NCBI GenBank assembly: GCA_027459785.1
Contig: DAIDGU010000047.1
Span: 1 to 64,000, forward strand
Length of the DNA: 64,000 bases
Origin: Ktedonobacteria bacterium
GTDB taxonomy: Bacteria; Chloroflexota; Ktedonobacteria; Ktedonobacterales; JACDGC01
Direction of reading: 5' to 3'
Translations under genes and position numbers: made by a program
Notes under the pieces: generated by a model
Seen by the model: the letters and a program-made list of their open reading frames with translations, nothing else
What the model was told of the DNA's origin: nothing
The model's database searches: none
Shown here: one piece after another, positions 41,832 to 50,344 of the stretch
How positions within the stretch are numbered: position 1 is the first letter of the stretch
Layout: each line of letters begins with the position of its first letter

Positions 41832-42713
41832 ATGGTTCGCCGTTATTGGCATGGGATCATAAGGTTGCTGGCGTTCAGCGTAGTGGCGTTCCTGCTGGTC
41901 GGGTGCGGCGCGGCTTCAGCGGCGGGCAGCGCGCCGCCGACCGTTGAGCCGGTGGCCACGCCCCTGCTGCCGCCGGAATGCCTGGGGCCGCAAGCGTCCG
42001 TTTGCGCCGCCGCGCTCACGGTCCTCGACGCCGCCGGCCAGACGCAACTGCCGGACAATCTCGCCTATCAGCCCCTGCCAGCACACAACTTCACTTTTGG
42101 CCCGCCCGCCGCCGGCAATGCCTTATTCATCTCCGGCAATCCGATCAATCTTCTCGTCACAGTGGCCAACCCCACGAACGCGCCCCTGACCGTCGATGAT
42201 GTGTGGCTGCGCGTCGTCGGCTTCACACCTTTCACCGGCACGATCCCGAACGCTTTCGCCGCCTGCGACATGCGCGCCTACACCACGCGCGGCGTGCAGC
42301 CGCTGGGGACGTGCGCGCTGGGTGACGATCCGCCGGCGACCTATGGTTATCCTGTCGCGCTGGCCGGCGCGATCACGCCGGGTATGGTCATTCCCCTGCA
42401 ACTCGCCTACACCGCTGAGGGCCACCTGGCGACCGGCACCATTAGCATCGCGCCCTACCAGACGAGCGGGGGCAACACGACACAACTGGCCATCGCCATC
42501 GCGCCGCAGCGCGCCGGCACGTATCAGTTCCAGGTCGGCATCCTCGTCCACGGCGGGGTGCCGCAATATTTCGCGCCGGTGCTGGCCGCGCTGGCCGTAA
42601 ATCCGAGCGACATCCAGACCTATTGGTCCGCCGACAACTGCCCGGCCTTCGCCCGCCAAGGGCAACTTCCCGCAACCGGCGCGTATCTGTGTCCGGGGCC
42701 GGTGACGCCGTGA
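41832..42713 (+). CDS. Putative lipoprotein of unknown function
   Basis: 293-residue exported protein. The N-terminal signal FSVVAFLLVGCGAAS has a lipobox (LVGC, Cys about residue 25), so the mature protein should be lipid-anchored. The rest has the Thr/Ala/Pro-rich beta-strand pattern of an Ig-like sandwich (NLLVTVANPTNAPLTVDDVW, TYQFQVGILV) and six further cysteines. No family is recognised. GAGG lies a few bases before the ATG. Confidence 0.65.
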   Translation: MVRRYWHGIIRLLAFSVVAFLLVGCGAASAAGSAPPTVEPVATPLLPPECLGPQASVCAAALTVLDAAGQTQLPDNLAYQPLPAHNFTFGPPAAGNALFISGNPINLLVTVANPTNAPLTVDDVWLRVVGFTPFTGTIPNAFAACDMRAYTTRGVQPLGTCALGDDPPATYGYPVALAGAITPGMVIPLQLAYTAEGHLATGTISIAPYQTSGGNTTQLAIAIAPQRAGTYQFQVGILVHGGVPQYFAPVLAALAVNPSDIQTYWSADNCPAFARQGQLPATGAYLCPGPVTP

Positions 42714-42751
42714 TGGGCCAGGGCAACATATGTAGCCGTCGCGGCAGGGTT

Positions 42752-42773
42752 GCCAGGGGTTAAACCCCCTGGC
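42752..42773. terminator. Hairpin between convergent genes
   Basis: GCCAGGGG, loop TTAAAC, CCCCTGGC is a perfect 8-bp stem 38 bases after the lipoprotein stop and facing the end of the minus-strand membrane protein gene. Position suits a bidirectional terminator; no T-tract is present. Confidence 0.45.
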
Positions 42774-42885
42774 TCGGAACAGCACCCCCTACCGGGCTAG
42801 GACGAGGGATGATCGCGCTATTCGGCAAACTGTATCAGCGCGTCCGTACAAGGATGAAACACGTGACGTTTGCCCGCAATGGGAA

Positions 42886-43839
42886 TCAGTTGGCGTCGAT
42901 GACGCGCAACGGATCGCGGATGATGGGCGATTTGCCGGTGCGCGTGGCGGAAGGGGGCGAACCCTGCTGGCTGTAGCCGGTGCCGGTGTAATTGCGCTGG
43001 CTGTCGCCGGGGCCACCCGCGCCCATGATGTTCAGGCTCTGGCGCAGGGTGTCGAGGTCGCGCAGGAAGCACGCCACCGAGGACGCAGCGGAGCCACGGC
43101 TGCGGGCGTTCTCGAAGCGTTGGCGCAATGCCTCGCCGGCGGCGGCTGCCGCCTGGGCCATGCGGTCGTTGGTGCGCGCCGCGTAGCTGTCGCCATAGAT
43201 CTCGTCCCAGCCATTCCAGCGGCCCCGCAGCGGCTTCCAGCCCAACTGTGAATCGCTGACAGCCCGCCACTTCTCTTCTGTGAACGTTACCCAATCGAAG
43301 ATCAGGTGTTCATAGGCTTGCAGGAGCGTCTGGGTGCGCTCCATCTCCGCGTAATATTCGGCGGGCGGACCGGCGGGCGTGGCATTGACGACCCCCTGGT
43401 CGTAGCCATAATCATATGCCGGCGGGGCATAGTTGCCACGCGGCATGGCCGGCACCATGCGCCCGATCTGCGCTTCTTGTAGCATGCCGCCATCCGTCAT
43501 GAACATGTCGGGATGCAAGCCACCGACGATGATCTCTTCGGTGCCAAGGGCATCCAACAAGCGCCAGGCCAGGCGCGGATGCCGAATTACCCACCAGCCT
43601 TTGCGCGCCAGGAAGCCCAGCGAAAAGATCGTATTGACGAAGAACCAGACGGCAGACTTCACCGCCAGCCACGCAGCCAGGAAGATCAGCGCGATCTGCG
43701 CGGGCTGGGAATGCTGACCGATGACCATCACCACCGTCAGGACGATGGCGACGATGAAACTCGGATCACGCAATGGATTGATGAGATCCAGGAGCCGCGC
43801 TGGCAGGCTCTTTCGGACGCGAGGTTGAGCACTTGCCAT
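42886..43839 (-). CDS. Two-TM protein of unknown function
   Basis: 317 residues. A short basic N-terminus is followed by two hydrophobic segments (PSFIVAIVLTVVMVIG at about 28-45 and AQIALIFLAAWLAVKSAVWF at about 49-75). A Tyr/Pro/Gly-rich stretch (PPAYDYGYDQGV) links to a Trp-rich soluble region (WNGWDEIYGDSYAART) and helices ending in a Ser/Gly tail. GGGAGGG precedes the ATG at 43839; a few upstream codons are in frame but not needed. I do not recognise the family. It may be an envelope scaffold protein, by architecture only. Confidence 0.6.
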   Translation of the reverse strand: MASAQPRVRKSLPARLLDLINPLRDPSFIVAIVLTVVMVIGQHSQPAQIALIFLAAWLAVKSAVWFFVNTIFSLGFLARKGWWVIRHPRLAWRLLDALGTEEIIVGGLHPDMFMTDGGMLQEAQIGRMVPAMPRGNYAPPAYDYGYDQGVVNATPAGPPAEYYAEMERTQTLLQAYEHLIFDWVTFTEEKWRAVSDSQLGWKPLRGRWNGWDEIYGDSYAARTNDRMAQAAAAAGEALRQRFENARSRGSAASSVACFLRDLDTLRQSLNIMGAGGPGDSQRNYTGTGYSQQGSPPSATRTGKSPIIRDPLRVIDAN

Positions 43840-43961
43840 GCAACCCTCCCTTTCCATGAACACAGGTGATAACAGGTGGCGCAGTTACCGCCGCGCCGGC
43901 AGGACGTTATTCAAGAATGGGTCGTCAACACTGTAACACGATAGGAAGATTCTGGCAACCC

Positions 43962-45470
43962 TCAGTTTTCCGATAGGACATTCGGCTGGTGGTGATAGCC
44001 ACTCCGGCGCTTTGGTGAGAACAACAGCGTAAGGATGCTGAGCAATAACGTGTAAAACGGCAGCGCAAAGACGCCGACCGCTGCCGGCCAGGCCAGGCGA
44101 CGCGGCAGGGGTAGCAAGAGGCGCAACCCCACGGCATTCAGGTACAACAGCGCCACGGCGGCGAGGAGCATCCATGCAGTCCCGTTCCATTTCTGCGCGC
44201 GAATAAGATCCCCGGCCAGCACCAGCCAGGGCAAGAGCAACACGATGAAATAATGCGGCCACGCCAGCGGCGAGATCATCAGCATCACCGGCATCGCCAA
44301 CAGCCAGGCGCGGTCAGCATCGGAAATGAGAAGGCGGACAGGAATGTCCGCCCCACGAATGATGCTGTCTGCCCCACGGTTGATGTTGTCCGCCCCACGG
44401 TCTGTAGGGGCAATCCCTTGTGGTTGCCCTGTTCCAGGGGATGGTTGCCCTGCCCACGCACGCCACACCAACAGCCCGACGAGCGCCAGTGCACCCAGCA
44501 CATACAGCGGCGTCACAATGCCCGGCGCGCTCAGCACGGGATGAATCGTGTTGCTGCCGACGAAGATCTGGCCCAGCCAGCCGCGCAGCGACACGTTGTG
44601 CGCGTCGTTGATCCAGTCGGCGCTGGCCCCAGGAGCGGCGCGAGTGACATAGCGCAAGTATTCTGCCGGTCCGATGGCGGGCAAGGTCAGCAGCGTGACG
44701 CCGATGCCAGCGATGATGCCGCCTGCCGCCACGCGCCACTCCCGGCGCAGCAGTGGATCGATGAAAAGCAAGATGGGATAGAGGCGGATGAGCGTGGCCA
44801 ATGCCAGCCATGCGCCCGCCGCCCCCGGTTGGTCGTGCCGCCGCGCCCGCCAGGCCAGCGCCAGCAACAGCAGCACCAGCGGACTGATCTGCGCTTCCAG
44901 CCAGGTATCCAGCAGGGGGGGCCAGAAGGCCAGCGCGGCCAGGCCCAGCGCGGCCCAGCGCGGCGCGAGATCCGCCAGCGCCTCGTCCCAGATGAGCCAC
45001 AGCGCGGCGACCAGCGCGGCCAGCATCAGCAGATCCCACACCAGCGCGACGGTGCCGACCGGCAGCCAGGCCAGCGGCACCAGCAGCAGCAGCGCCAGCG
45101 GCGGATGCGGCGAGTAGCGCAGCACCCCACACGCATCGCTGGGCGCATACGGATCATGCCCGTGCAGCAATTGCGCCGCACTGATGTAGTCGCGGCACAG
45201 GTCGCCCCCGTTCGCCGCCGCGCCCTGCCGTGACAGCACGATCAACACAACCGACACCGCCGCGAATGCGCCCAGCACCAACCAGCGCCAGCGGGGTGAG
45301 GCAGCCGGGCGCGGGGACGGCGGGCGGTCCGGTAGCGGGCGGTTGAAACCGCGCCTAAGGGCTGTTGGCCACGCTGTAGGGGCGTACCCTTGTGGTCGCC
45401 CTCGCCGTCGCGGACTGGGATACGATTTGATGCGAATCAATTTCTCTATCCTGGTGAAACGAGTATGCAC
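43962..45470 (-). CDS. GT87-like polyprenyl-phosphate-mannose mannosyltransferase
   Basis: Polytopic membrane protein (about ten hydrophobic segments) of the DUF2029/GT87 type, which transfers mannose from a lipid-linked donor to cell-surface glycans. Signature region: GGDLCRDYISAAQLLHGHDPY, the acidic first loop, and EAQISPLVLLLLALAWRAR. Residues about 339-380 (GQPSPGTGQPQGIAPTDRGA and onward) are encoded by repeat DNA between two membrane helices. Codons 15-60 also come from a repeat (E3), so the given GTG start at 45470 is doubtful; the conserved part begins about residue 60. No ribosome binding site is clear. Confidence 0.72.
   Translation of the reverse strand: MHTRFTRIEKLIRIKSYPSPRRRGRPQGYAPTAWPTALRRGFNRPLPDRPPSPRPAASPRWRWLVLGAFAAVSVVLIVLSRQGAAANGGDLCRDYISAAQLLHGHDPYAPSDACGVLRYSPHPPLALLLLVPLAWLPVGTVALVWDLLMLAALVAALWLIWDEALADLAPRWAALGLAALAFWPPLLDTWLEAQISPLVLLLLALAWRARRHDQPGAAGAWLALATLIRLYPILLFIDPLLRREWRVAAGGIIAGIGVTLLTLPAIGPAEYLRYVTRAAPGASADWINDAHNVSLRGWLGQIFVGSNTIHPVLSAPGIVTPLYVLGALALVGLLVWRAWAGQPSPGTGQPQGIAPTDRGADNINRGADSIIRGADIPVRLLISDADRAWLLAMPVMLMISPLAWPHYFIVLLLPWLVLAGDLIRAQKWNGTAWMLLAAVALLYLNAVGLRLLLPLPRRLAWPAAVGVFALPFYTLLLSILTLLFSPKRRSGYHHQPNVLSEN
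44333..44455. repeat. Repeat block inside the GT87-like gene
   Basis: On the plus strand: GGCGGACAGGAATGTCCGCC hairpin (44333-44352), two further 21-base units ending TGCCCCACG and CCGCCCCACG, then a GTAGGGGCAATCCC..TGGTTGCCC element with a degenerate second copy. The block is in frame with the glycosyltransferase gene and encodes a hydrophilic loop. Confidence 0.8.
45309..45430. repeat. Composite repeat element E3
   Basis: GGGGACGGCGGGCGG, GGGCGGTTGAAACCGCGCC, TAAGGGC, then TGTAGGGGCGTACCCTTGTG with GTCGCCC, then CGCCGTCGCGGACTGGGAT. This is the inverted counterpart of E1 at 12.4 kb. It overlaps the proposed N-terminal codons of the glycosyltransferase gene. Confidence 0.7.
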
Positions 45471-45555
45471 GACAACTGCTGAGGCGGATAAGGTATGCCA
45501 TGTTCCCTTATGTTAAGCGATCTAGGCATGGGTCAGGCTACAGATATGTGGCTTT

Positions 45556-46146
45556 TCACCCCCCCGCATCGGCCAGATCGTCCGGCGTGTTGAGGTTGCG
45601 AAACGAGCGCAGCGCGGGATCGTAGGGCCGGAGGTCGGCGGCGGGAATGCGGCGCGACGCGATGCGATCCAGCCAGGCATGCATCGCGTAGTCGCCCGTC
45701 GCCAGTTGTGCATGCAACGCTGGTAGACACGCTTGGTGATAGAGCGCGCAGAGCGGTTCAGGGCGACCAGCGGCGTTCAAGGGGACGACAGCGAGATCGC
45801 CTGCGCGGCGCTGATCGGCGAGATAGCGCAGCAGATCCGTCACCAGAAACGGCATATCGCAGGCGATCAGCAGCGCCCACTCGCTGCGCAGCGCGGCAAG
45901 GCCGGCGGCCAGCCCGGCCAGTGGCCCCGCGCCCGGCACGGCGTCCGCCACCAGCGGCAGCCCCAGCCAGGCGAAATCCGCTGGCGTATTCGTGCTGAGG
46001 ACGATCTCGTCCGCCACCGGCTGTATCGCTGCCCGCACCAACTCGATCAGGCGCGGCCCCTTTGGGCGCAAGCGCAGCAGCGCCTTCGCGCGGCCCATGC
46101 GCCGGCTCTGCCCGCCGGCCAGGATGATCGCGCCTGGTGGCATCAT
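45556..46146 (-). CDS. mobA: Molybdenum cofactor guanylyltransferase
   Basis: Attaches GMP to molybdopterin, giving the bis-guanine dinucleotide cofactor. 196 residues of the MobA nucleotidyltransferase fold: LAGGQSRRMGRAKALL nucleotide loop, LIACDMPFL metal Asp, and PLCALYH. Its start overlaps the recD2 stop by four bases (ATGA). No other molybdopterin gene is near, so it is an isolated member of the pathway. Confidence 0.9.
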   Translation of the reverse strand: MMPPGAIILAGGQSRRMGRAKALLRLRPKGPRLIELVRAAIQPVADEIVLSTNTPADFAWLGLPLVADAVPGAGPLAGLAAGLAALRSEWALLIACDMPFLVTDLLRYLADQRRAGDLAVVPLNAAGRPEPLCALYHQACLPALHAQLATGDYAMHAWLDRIASRRIPAADLRPYDPALRSFRNLNTPDDLADAGG

Positions 46147-48341
46147 GCGCCTTCCCCCAGTACCTGCGCGCCGTGCAGGCGCGGCCCTTGCAGGCGTTCG
46201 GCCAGCGCGGTGTTGCGCGCCGCCACCTCGTCATTCTGGATGGCATAGCGCAGGGCGCGGGGTTCGCCGACGAGCACGCACAGCCGCTTGGCGCGCGTGA
46301 TGGCGGTATACAGCAGGTTGCGTTGCAGCAGGATGGCGTGCTGCATCACCAGCGGCATGACCACGACGGGATATTCGCTGCCCTGCGCGCGGTGGATGCT
46401 GACGGCGTAGGCCAGCGCCAGCGCGTCGAGTTCGTGGAAGGCATAGGCGACGGCCTGGTCGCCGAACTGCACCACCACCAGCGCGTCATGCGGATCAAGT
46501 ACCGTCACCAGGCCCACGTCGCCATTGAAGACATTTTTGTCATAATCATTCTTGAGTTGCATCACCTTGTCGCCCAGGCGAAAGAGGCGCGTCCCCGCCG
46601 TCACGCCTTCGCCCTGGTCGCGGTTGATGCGCCGTTGCAGCGCGTCGTTGAGCGCCGTCACGCCTGCCGGCCCCTTATACATCGGCGCGAGCACCTGAAT
46701 GTCGCGCGTGGGATCGTAGCCGTAGCGCGCCGGCAGCCGGCGCGTCGCCAGATCCAGCGCGATCTGCGCCGCCTGTTCAGGCGTCTGCGCGGGCATGAAG
46801 AAGAAGTCCGACGCCGCATCGGGCGTGAGGTCGGGGATGATGCCGTCGCGCACACCGTGCGCCGTGACGATGATGCGGCTGGCGGCGGCCTGGCGAAAGA
46901 GTTCGGTCAGGTGCGTCACCGGCACGACCTCGGAGGCCAGCAGATCGTGCAGCACGTTGCCTGCGCCGACGGAAGGCAGTTGGTCCGCGTCGCCGACGAG
47001 CAGGAGGTGCGTCTGTGGCCCAATCGCTTTGAGCAGGTTATACATCAGGATGAGGTCGATCATGCTGACTTCATCCACGATGACGAACTGCGCGTCCAGC
47101 GGGCGCTCCTCGTTGCGCGCGAAGGTGGCCGTGTTCGGGATGAATTCGAGCAGGCGATGGATCGTGCGGGCCGACCGCCCCGTCGCCTCGGTCATACGCC
47201 GCGCAGCGCGGCCCGTGGGCGCGGCCAACATGAAGGGGATGTTGTACTGTTCCAGCACGTGAACCAGCGTGCGGATCGTCGTCGTCTTGCCCGTGCCGGG
47301 ACCGCCGGTGAGGATGCTGACCTTGTTTTCCCACGCCATGCGCAGGGCGTAGCGTTGCTGGGTGGCGAGCTGCGCGCCGAAAAGCGCCTGCGTCTCGGTG
47401 AGCAGCGCGTCCCACCGTTGCGGCGGCAAGGAGGGCAGCGGCGAGGGTGATTTTTGCAAGAGGCGGATGCGCCGCGCGCTACCCAACTCGGAATAGAAGA
47501 ACGGTGCGAGGAAGACGCGCTCTTCTTCGATGAAGACCTCTTTGCGCTGCGCCAGGTCGTCCAACGCGGGCGGCAGCAAGTCCGGCGCGACGCCCAGCAC
47601 CGTCGCCGCCTGCGCCAGCAATTCCTCGCGCGGCACGAAGCAATGGCCCTCGCCCGCGACCTCATTCAAGGTATGCTTGATGCCCGTTGCCAGGCGTGGC
47701 AAACTCTCCGGCGGCAAGCCCAATTCCTGCGCGATGGCGTCCGCCGTCTTGAAACCGACACCATAGATGTCTTGCTCCAACTGATAGGGATTCTGCTGGA
47801 TGACGCTGATCGCCTCCTGCCCGTATGCGCTGTAGATCTTCTGCGCCAGGCTGGGGCTGACGTGGTGCGCTTGCAAGAAGATCATGATCTTGCGCACCTC
47901 GCGCTGCGCCTCCCAGCCCTGGATGATCGCATCGCACTTGGCCGCGCTGATGCCCTTGACCTCGATCAGTCGCTCCGGTTCCAGTTCGATGACGGCCAGC
48001 GTCTGTTCGCCGAAGGCCGCCACGATGCGCTCCGCCGTCTTCGGGCCGATGCCTTTGATGATGCCCGATCCCAGGTAGCGCGCCAGCCCCTTCGCGCTGA
48101 TCGGCGTGTGGGGGACGAAATGCGTCACGCGCAGTTGCCGCCCGTGTTCCGGGCTGTGTTCCCACTCGCCGCTGCACTCGATCAACTCGCCGGCGCTCAC
48201 GTTGGGCAGCGTGCCGACCACCGTCACCAGATCGTCACGAAACAGGCGTGTGGCATCGTCAGTCTTGATCCGCGCCACCGTATACCCGTTCTCCGCGTTG
48301 CGAAAGACGATGCGCTCCAGCGTCCCTTCGATGGTCGGCAC
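46143..48341 (-). CDS. recD2: RecD2-type ATP-dependent DNA helicase
   Basis: 732-residue 5'-3' superfamily 1B helicase, independent of RecBC. The N-terminal OB-like and helix-hairpin-helix regions (IKGIGPKTAERIVAAFGE) are typical of RecD2. Helicase motifs: Walker A GGPGTGKTTTIR, VDEVSM (motif II), LLVGDADQLPSVGAG (motif III) and the C-terminal AVSIHRAQGSEYP and YTAITRAK (motifs V, VI). The GTG start has GGGGGAGG about 8 bases upstream. It is translationally coupled to mobA by overlap, with no evident functional link. Confidence 0.95.
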   Translation of the reverse strand: MPTIEGTLERIVFRNAENGYTVARIKTDDATRLFRDDLVTVVGTLPNVSAGELIECSGEWEHSPEHGRQLRVTHFVPHTPISAKGLARYLGSGIIKGIGPKTAERIVAAFGEQTLAVIELEPERLIEVKGISAAKCDAIIQGWEAQREVRKIMIFLQAHHVSPSLAQKIYSAYGQEAISVIQQNPYQLEQDIYGVGFKTADAIAQELGLPPESLPRLATGIKHTLNEVAGEGHCFVPREELLAQAATVLGVAPDLLPPALDDLAQRKEVFIEEERVFLAPFFYSELGSARRIRLLQKSPSPLPSLPPQRWDALLTETQALFGAQLATQQRYALRMAWENKVSILTGGPGTGKTTTIRTLVHVLEQYNIPFMLAAPTGRAARRMTEATGRSARTIHRLLEFIPNTATFARNEERPLDAQFVIVDEVSMIDLILMYNLLKAIGPQTHLLLVGDADQLPSVGAGNVLHDLLASEVVPVTHLTELFRQAAASRIIVTAHGVRDGIIPDLTPDAASDFFFMPAQTPEQAAQIALDLATRRLPARYGYDPTRDIQVLAPMYKGPAGVTALNDALQRRINRDQGEGVTAGTRLFRLGDKVMQLKNDYDKNVFNGDVGLVTVLDPHDALVVVQFGDQAVAYAFHELDALALAYAVSIHRAQGSEYPVVVMPLVMQHAILLQRNLLYTAITRAKRLCVLVGEPRALRYAIQNDEVAARNTALAERLQGPRLHGAQVLGEGA

Positions 48342-48463
48342 GCCCGGCCCTCCCCCTGGCTGTTCTCACCACGCTACCATCTGGTGCGAATCGTCCACAC
48401 GATCCTGTCATTGTATGGTACCGCTGGCACGCGGTGCTGCGCAAGGGGCGGGCGGCGCGCGTT

Positions 48464-48897
48464 TCAGGGCAGCGGCGTGAAGACAAAGTTGCTGAAAGCC
48501 AATGTTCCCACACCATTGCTGGCTGGACCGGCATCGATCGCCAGCGCGATGCGATCGGTCGTGAGATAGTCGCCATCGGTGATGCTCCCAACAATGGCAC
48601 CGTCGATGCTGAAGCTTTGCTGCTTGCCAGTATCTGTGGCAACCAGCGTATGCTGTATTTGCGCGGCAACGTAGCCGGTGGCCAGATCGGTCGGGTTGCC
48701 CTTGGTATCGTACGTGGTGATCGTCCAATACCCGGTATCGCAGATGCGAAAACTATAAAGAGCGTTGCTGGTGAGGATATCACCACACTCCTGTGAGGTG
48801 ACAAACGTTATGGCCGTAGCGCCTCGGTCAACGCACTGCCGCCCGCTTCGGTCGGCGCAGCCACCACGAGCAATTGGGGCGGAGATGGAGGATACAT
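48464..48897 (-). pseudogene. Decayed paralogue of the TIR-like/beta-sandwich gene
   Basis: From ATG at 48897 the reading begins MYPPSPPQLLVVAAPTEAGG and SALTEAL, matching the start of the gene at 50133 (HLLVVAAPSETRG, ELADALRQ), and then stops at TAA after 29 codons. In another frame the end of the same protein family follows (GYWTITTYDTKG; SFSIDGAIVGSITDGD; LAFSNFVFTPLP, compared with FANFTYTPPG). The receiver-like middle, TM helix and half of the beta-sandwich are missing. An alternative GTG start at 48910 gives an open 148-codon frame, but its N-terminus is then frameshifted nonsense. AGGAAAG precedes, as in the paralogue. Confidence 0.75.
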
Positions 48898-48902
48898 AAG
48901 AA

Positions 48903-48945
48903 GCGCTCACTTTCCTACAAAGATGAGGTGTAGTATAGTGAGCGC
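48903..48945. promoter_or_regulatory. Inverted repeat around a -10 box upstream of the pseudogene
   Basis: GCGCTCAC (48903-48910) and GTGAGCGC (48938-48945) are perfect complements. Between them the minus strand carries TATACT, a -10-like box. The position suits an operator or a leftover regulatory hairpin of the decayed gene. Confidence 0.4.
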
Positions 48946-48978
48946 CCGCCAGGTTGTCAAGGTTGTCTTGCCACGGTC

Positions 48979-50133
48979 TTAGCTGCCCGTCGTCCCCGGC
49001 GGCGTGTAGGTGAAGTTAGCGAAGCTGGCGGCGAAGGGAGTGGCGCTACCCGGATCGGCCACGCCGAAAATGATCGCCTGCGAGCCGTCGCCAAGTTCAT
49101 CGGCGTCCGACACCACCCCTTTGCCGTTCAGATGCACGTGCATGCCCAAGCCGTCAACCGTGACGCTGAACTTGAAGTTCGTCACCGCGCCGGACAGTTT
49201 GCCGGATTTCAGCACTTTGAGGACTTTGCCAGAGTTGTCGATCTGCACCAGGCTCCAATGGCCGTCTTGGCTGACCGCGACGACTTCCATCCCCGTCGGC
49301 AACTGTTGCTGGAGGCCGGCGAACACCACCGCATTGGTATCACCTTTGGTGATCTTGCCGGTAACCGCATATTGGTAGGTGGATGGGAACGTACCATCCG
49401 ACGTGTGGAAATTGATGAACAGGTAGTTGCTGGTGGCGCTCTTCGCGCTGAGCGTGGCCCCATCGCTCCCGCAGGCTATCGCGGCATTCGCGGCCAGGCT
49501 CCAGGTCGCGGTGCCTTGGTCGCACGAGCCGGGGGCGGCGGCGGAATAGACCACCGGGCCGGTGGGGGCCGCGGTCGCGGTCGGCGCTGTAGCGGCGGTG
49601 GTGCTGGCAGGTGTGGTCGAATCGCCACTGCGCACGAAGATCACCAGGCCGATGAGCAGCAGGAGGGCGATTGCGCCGCCGATGATGTTGATCAGGCGAC
49701 GTCGGTCGGCCAACTGCTTGTCTTTAGCCGCGAGCGCGGCGGCAGCCTCGCGTGCCACATCGGCGGCGGGCGGCGCATCGATGGCCGCGATGAGCCGCTG
49801 GGCGGCATCCGTGATGGAGCCACGGAAAAGCACAGGGTTCGCATCCCAGGTGCCGAAAGGCAGAATCAGTGTCTGGGTAAAGAAAGGGAAACGCCGCGCG
49901 CCGTTCGCGTCAATCGCGGCTTGCACGGTAGGATCGGCCCTGGTGGTGGGCGACAGCACGACGACGGTGCCGCCATATTGCCCCGCCTGGGCGGCTTGTT
50001 CCGGCGTCGTCGCCAGGGTAACATTGCGACCCATCTGGCGCAAGGCGTCGGCCAACTCTGTGCCGCGCGTTTCACTGGGCGCGGCTACGACGAGGAGGTG
50101 CGATGTATCAGCAGGTTTCATCAAGAGTTCCAC
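48979..50133 (-). CDS. TIR-like domain/TM/beta-sandwich protein
   Basis: 384 residues in three parts. Residues 8-125 have the alternating strand-helix pattern of a TIR or receiver-like domain (HLLVVAAPSETRGTELADAL, GTVVVLSPTTRADPT, TQTLILPFGTWDANPVLFRG); a TIR catalytic Glu is not evident. A short coiled segment and one membrane helix (IIGGAIALLLLIGLVIFV, about 155-172) follow. The C-terminal about 190 residues are a concanavalin/LamG-like beta-sandwich ending ASFANFTYTPPG. This would place a cytoplasmic signalling-like domain and an outside binding domain across the membrane. MELLMKPADTS offers two ATGs; the second (about 50121) aligns with the paralogue. Confidence 0.6.
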   Translation of the reverse strand: MELLMKPADTSHLLVVAAPSETRGTELADALRQMGRNVTLATTPEQAAQAGQYGGTVVVLSPTTRADPTVQAAIDANGARRFPFFTQTLILPFGTWDANPVLFRGSITDAAQRLIAAIDAPPAADVAREAAAALAAKDKQLADRRRLINIIGGAIALLLLIGLVIFVRSGDSTTPASTTAATAPTATAAPTGPVVYSAAAPGSCDQGTATWSLAANAAIACGSDGATLSAKSATSNYLFINFHTSDGTFPSTYQYAVTGKITKGDTNAVVFAGLQQQLPTGMEVVAVSQDGHWSLVQIDNSGKVLKVLKSGKLSGAVTNFKFSVTVDGLGMHVHLNGKGVVSDADELGDGSQAIIFGVADPGSATPFAASFANFTYTPPGTTGS

Positions 50134-50141
50134 TTTCCGCT

Positions 50142-50157
50142 AAGATAAGGTTATCTT
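50142..50157. promoter_or_regulatory. Perfect 16-base palindrome before the TIR-like gene
   Basis: AAGATAA GG TTATCTT lies 9-24 bases upstream of the first ATG codon, where it could act as an operator or as an mRNA hairpin near the ribosome binding site GGAAAG. Confidence 0.5.
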
Positions 50158-50344
50158 CATTTTATGCGCATACCTGTAAGCCTGTCAATGAATAATTCCA
50201 CTTTCGCTTTGTGCAACGGACGCGCCACCGCTGGTTCACCGGTGCCGCCAACGCGACAGACTTACCGACGCAGAAAGCGACGCGGGAGCCGATCACCCTC
50301 ATGGCGATCAGCCCCCGCGCGTGGGTCAGCAGCAGATGGGCGGT

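Noticed and set aside
46137-47450. 437-codon plus-strand open frame
   Set aside because: Shadow of recD2, whose helicase motifs are complete on the other strand.
45556-48341. Functional link between mobA and recD2
   Set aside because: They overlap by four bases, but their known roles are unrelated and no other cofactor or repair gene is near; the overlap probably reflects genome compactness.
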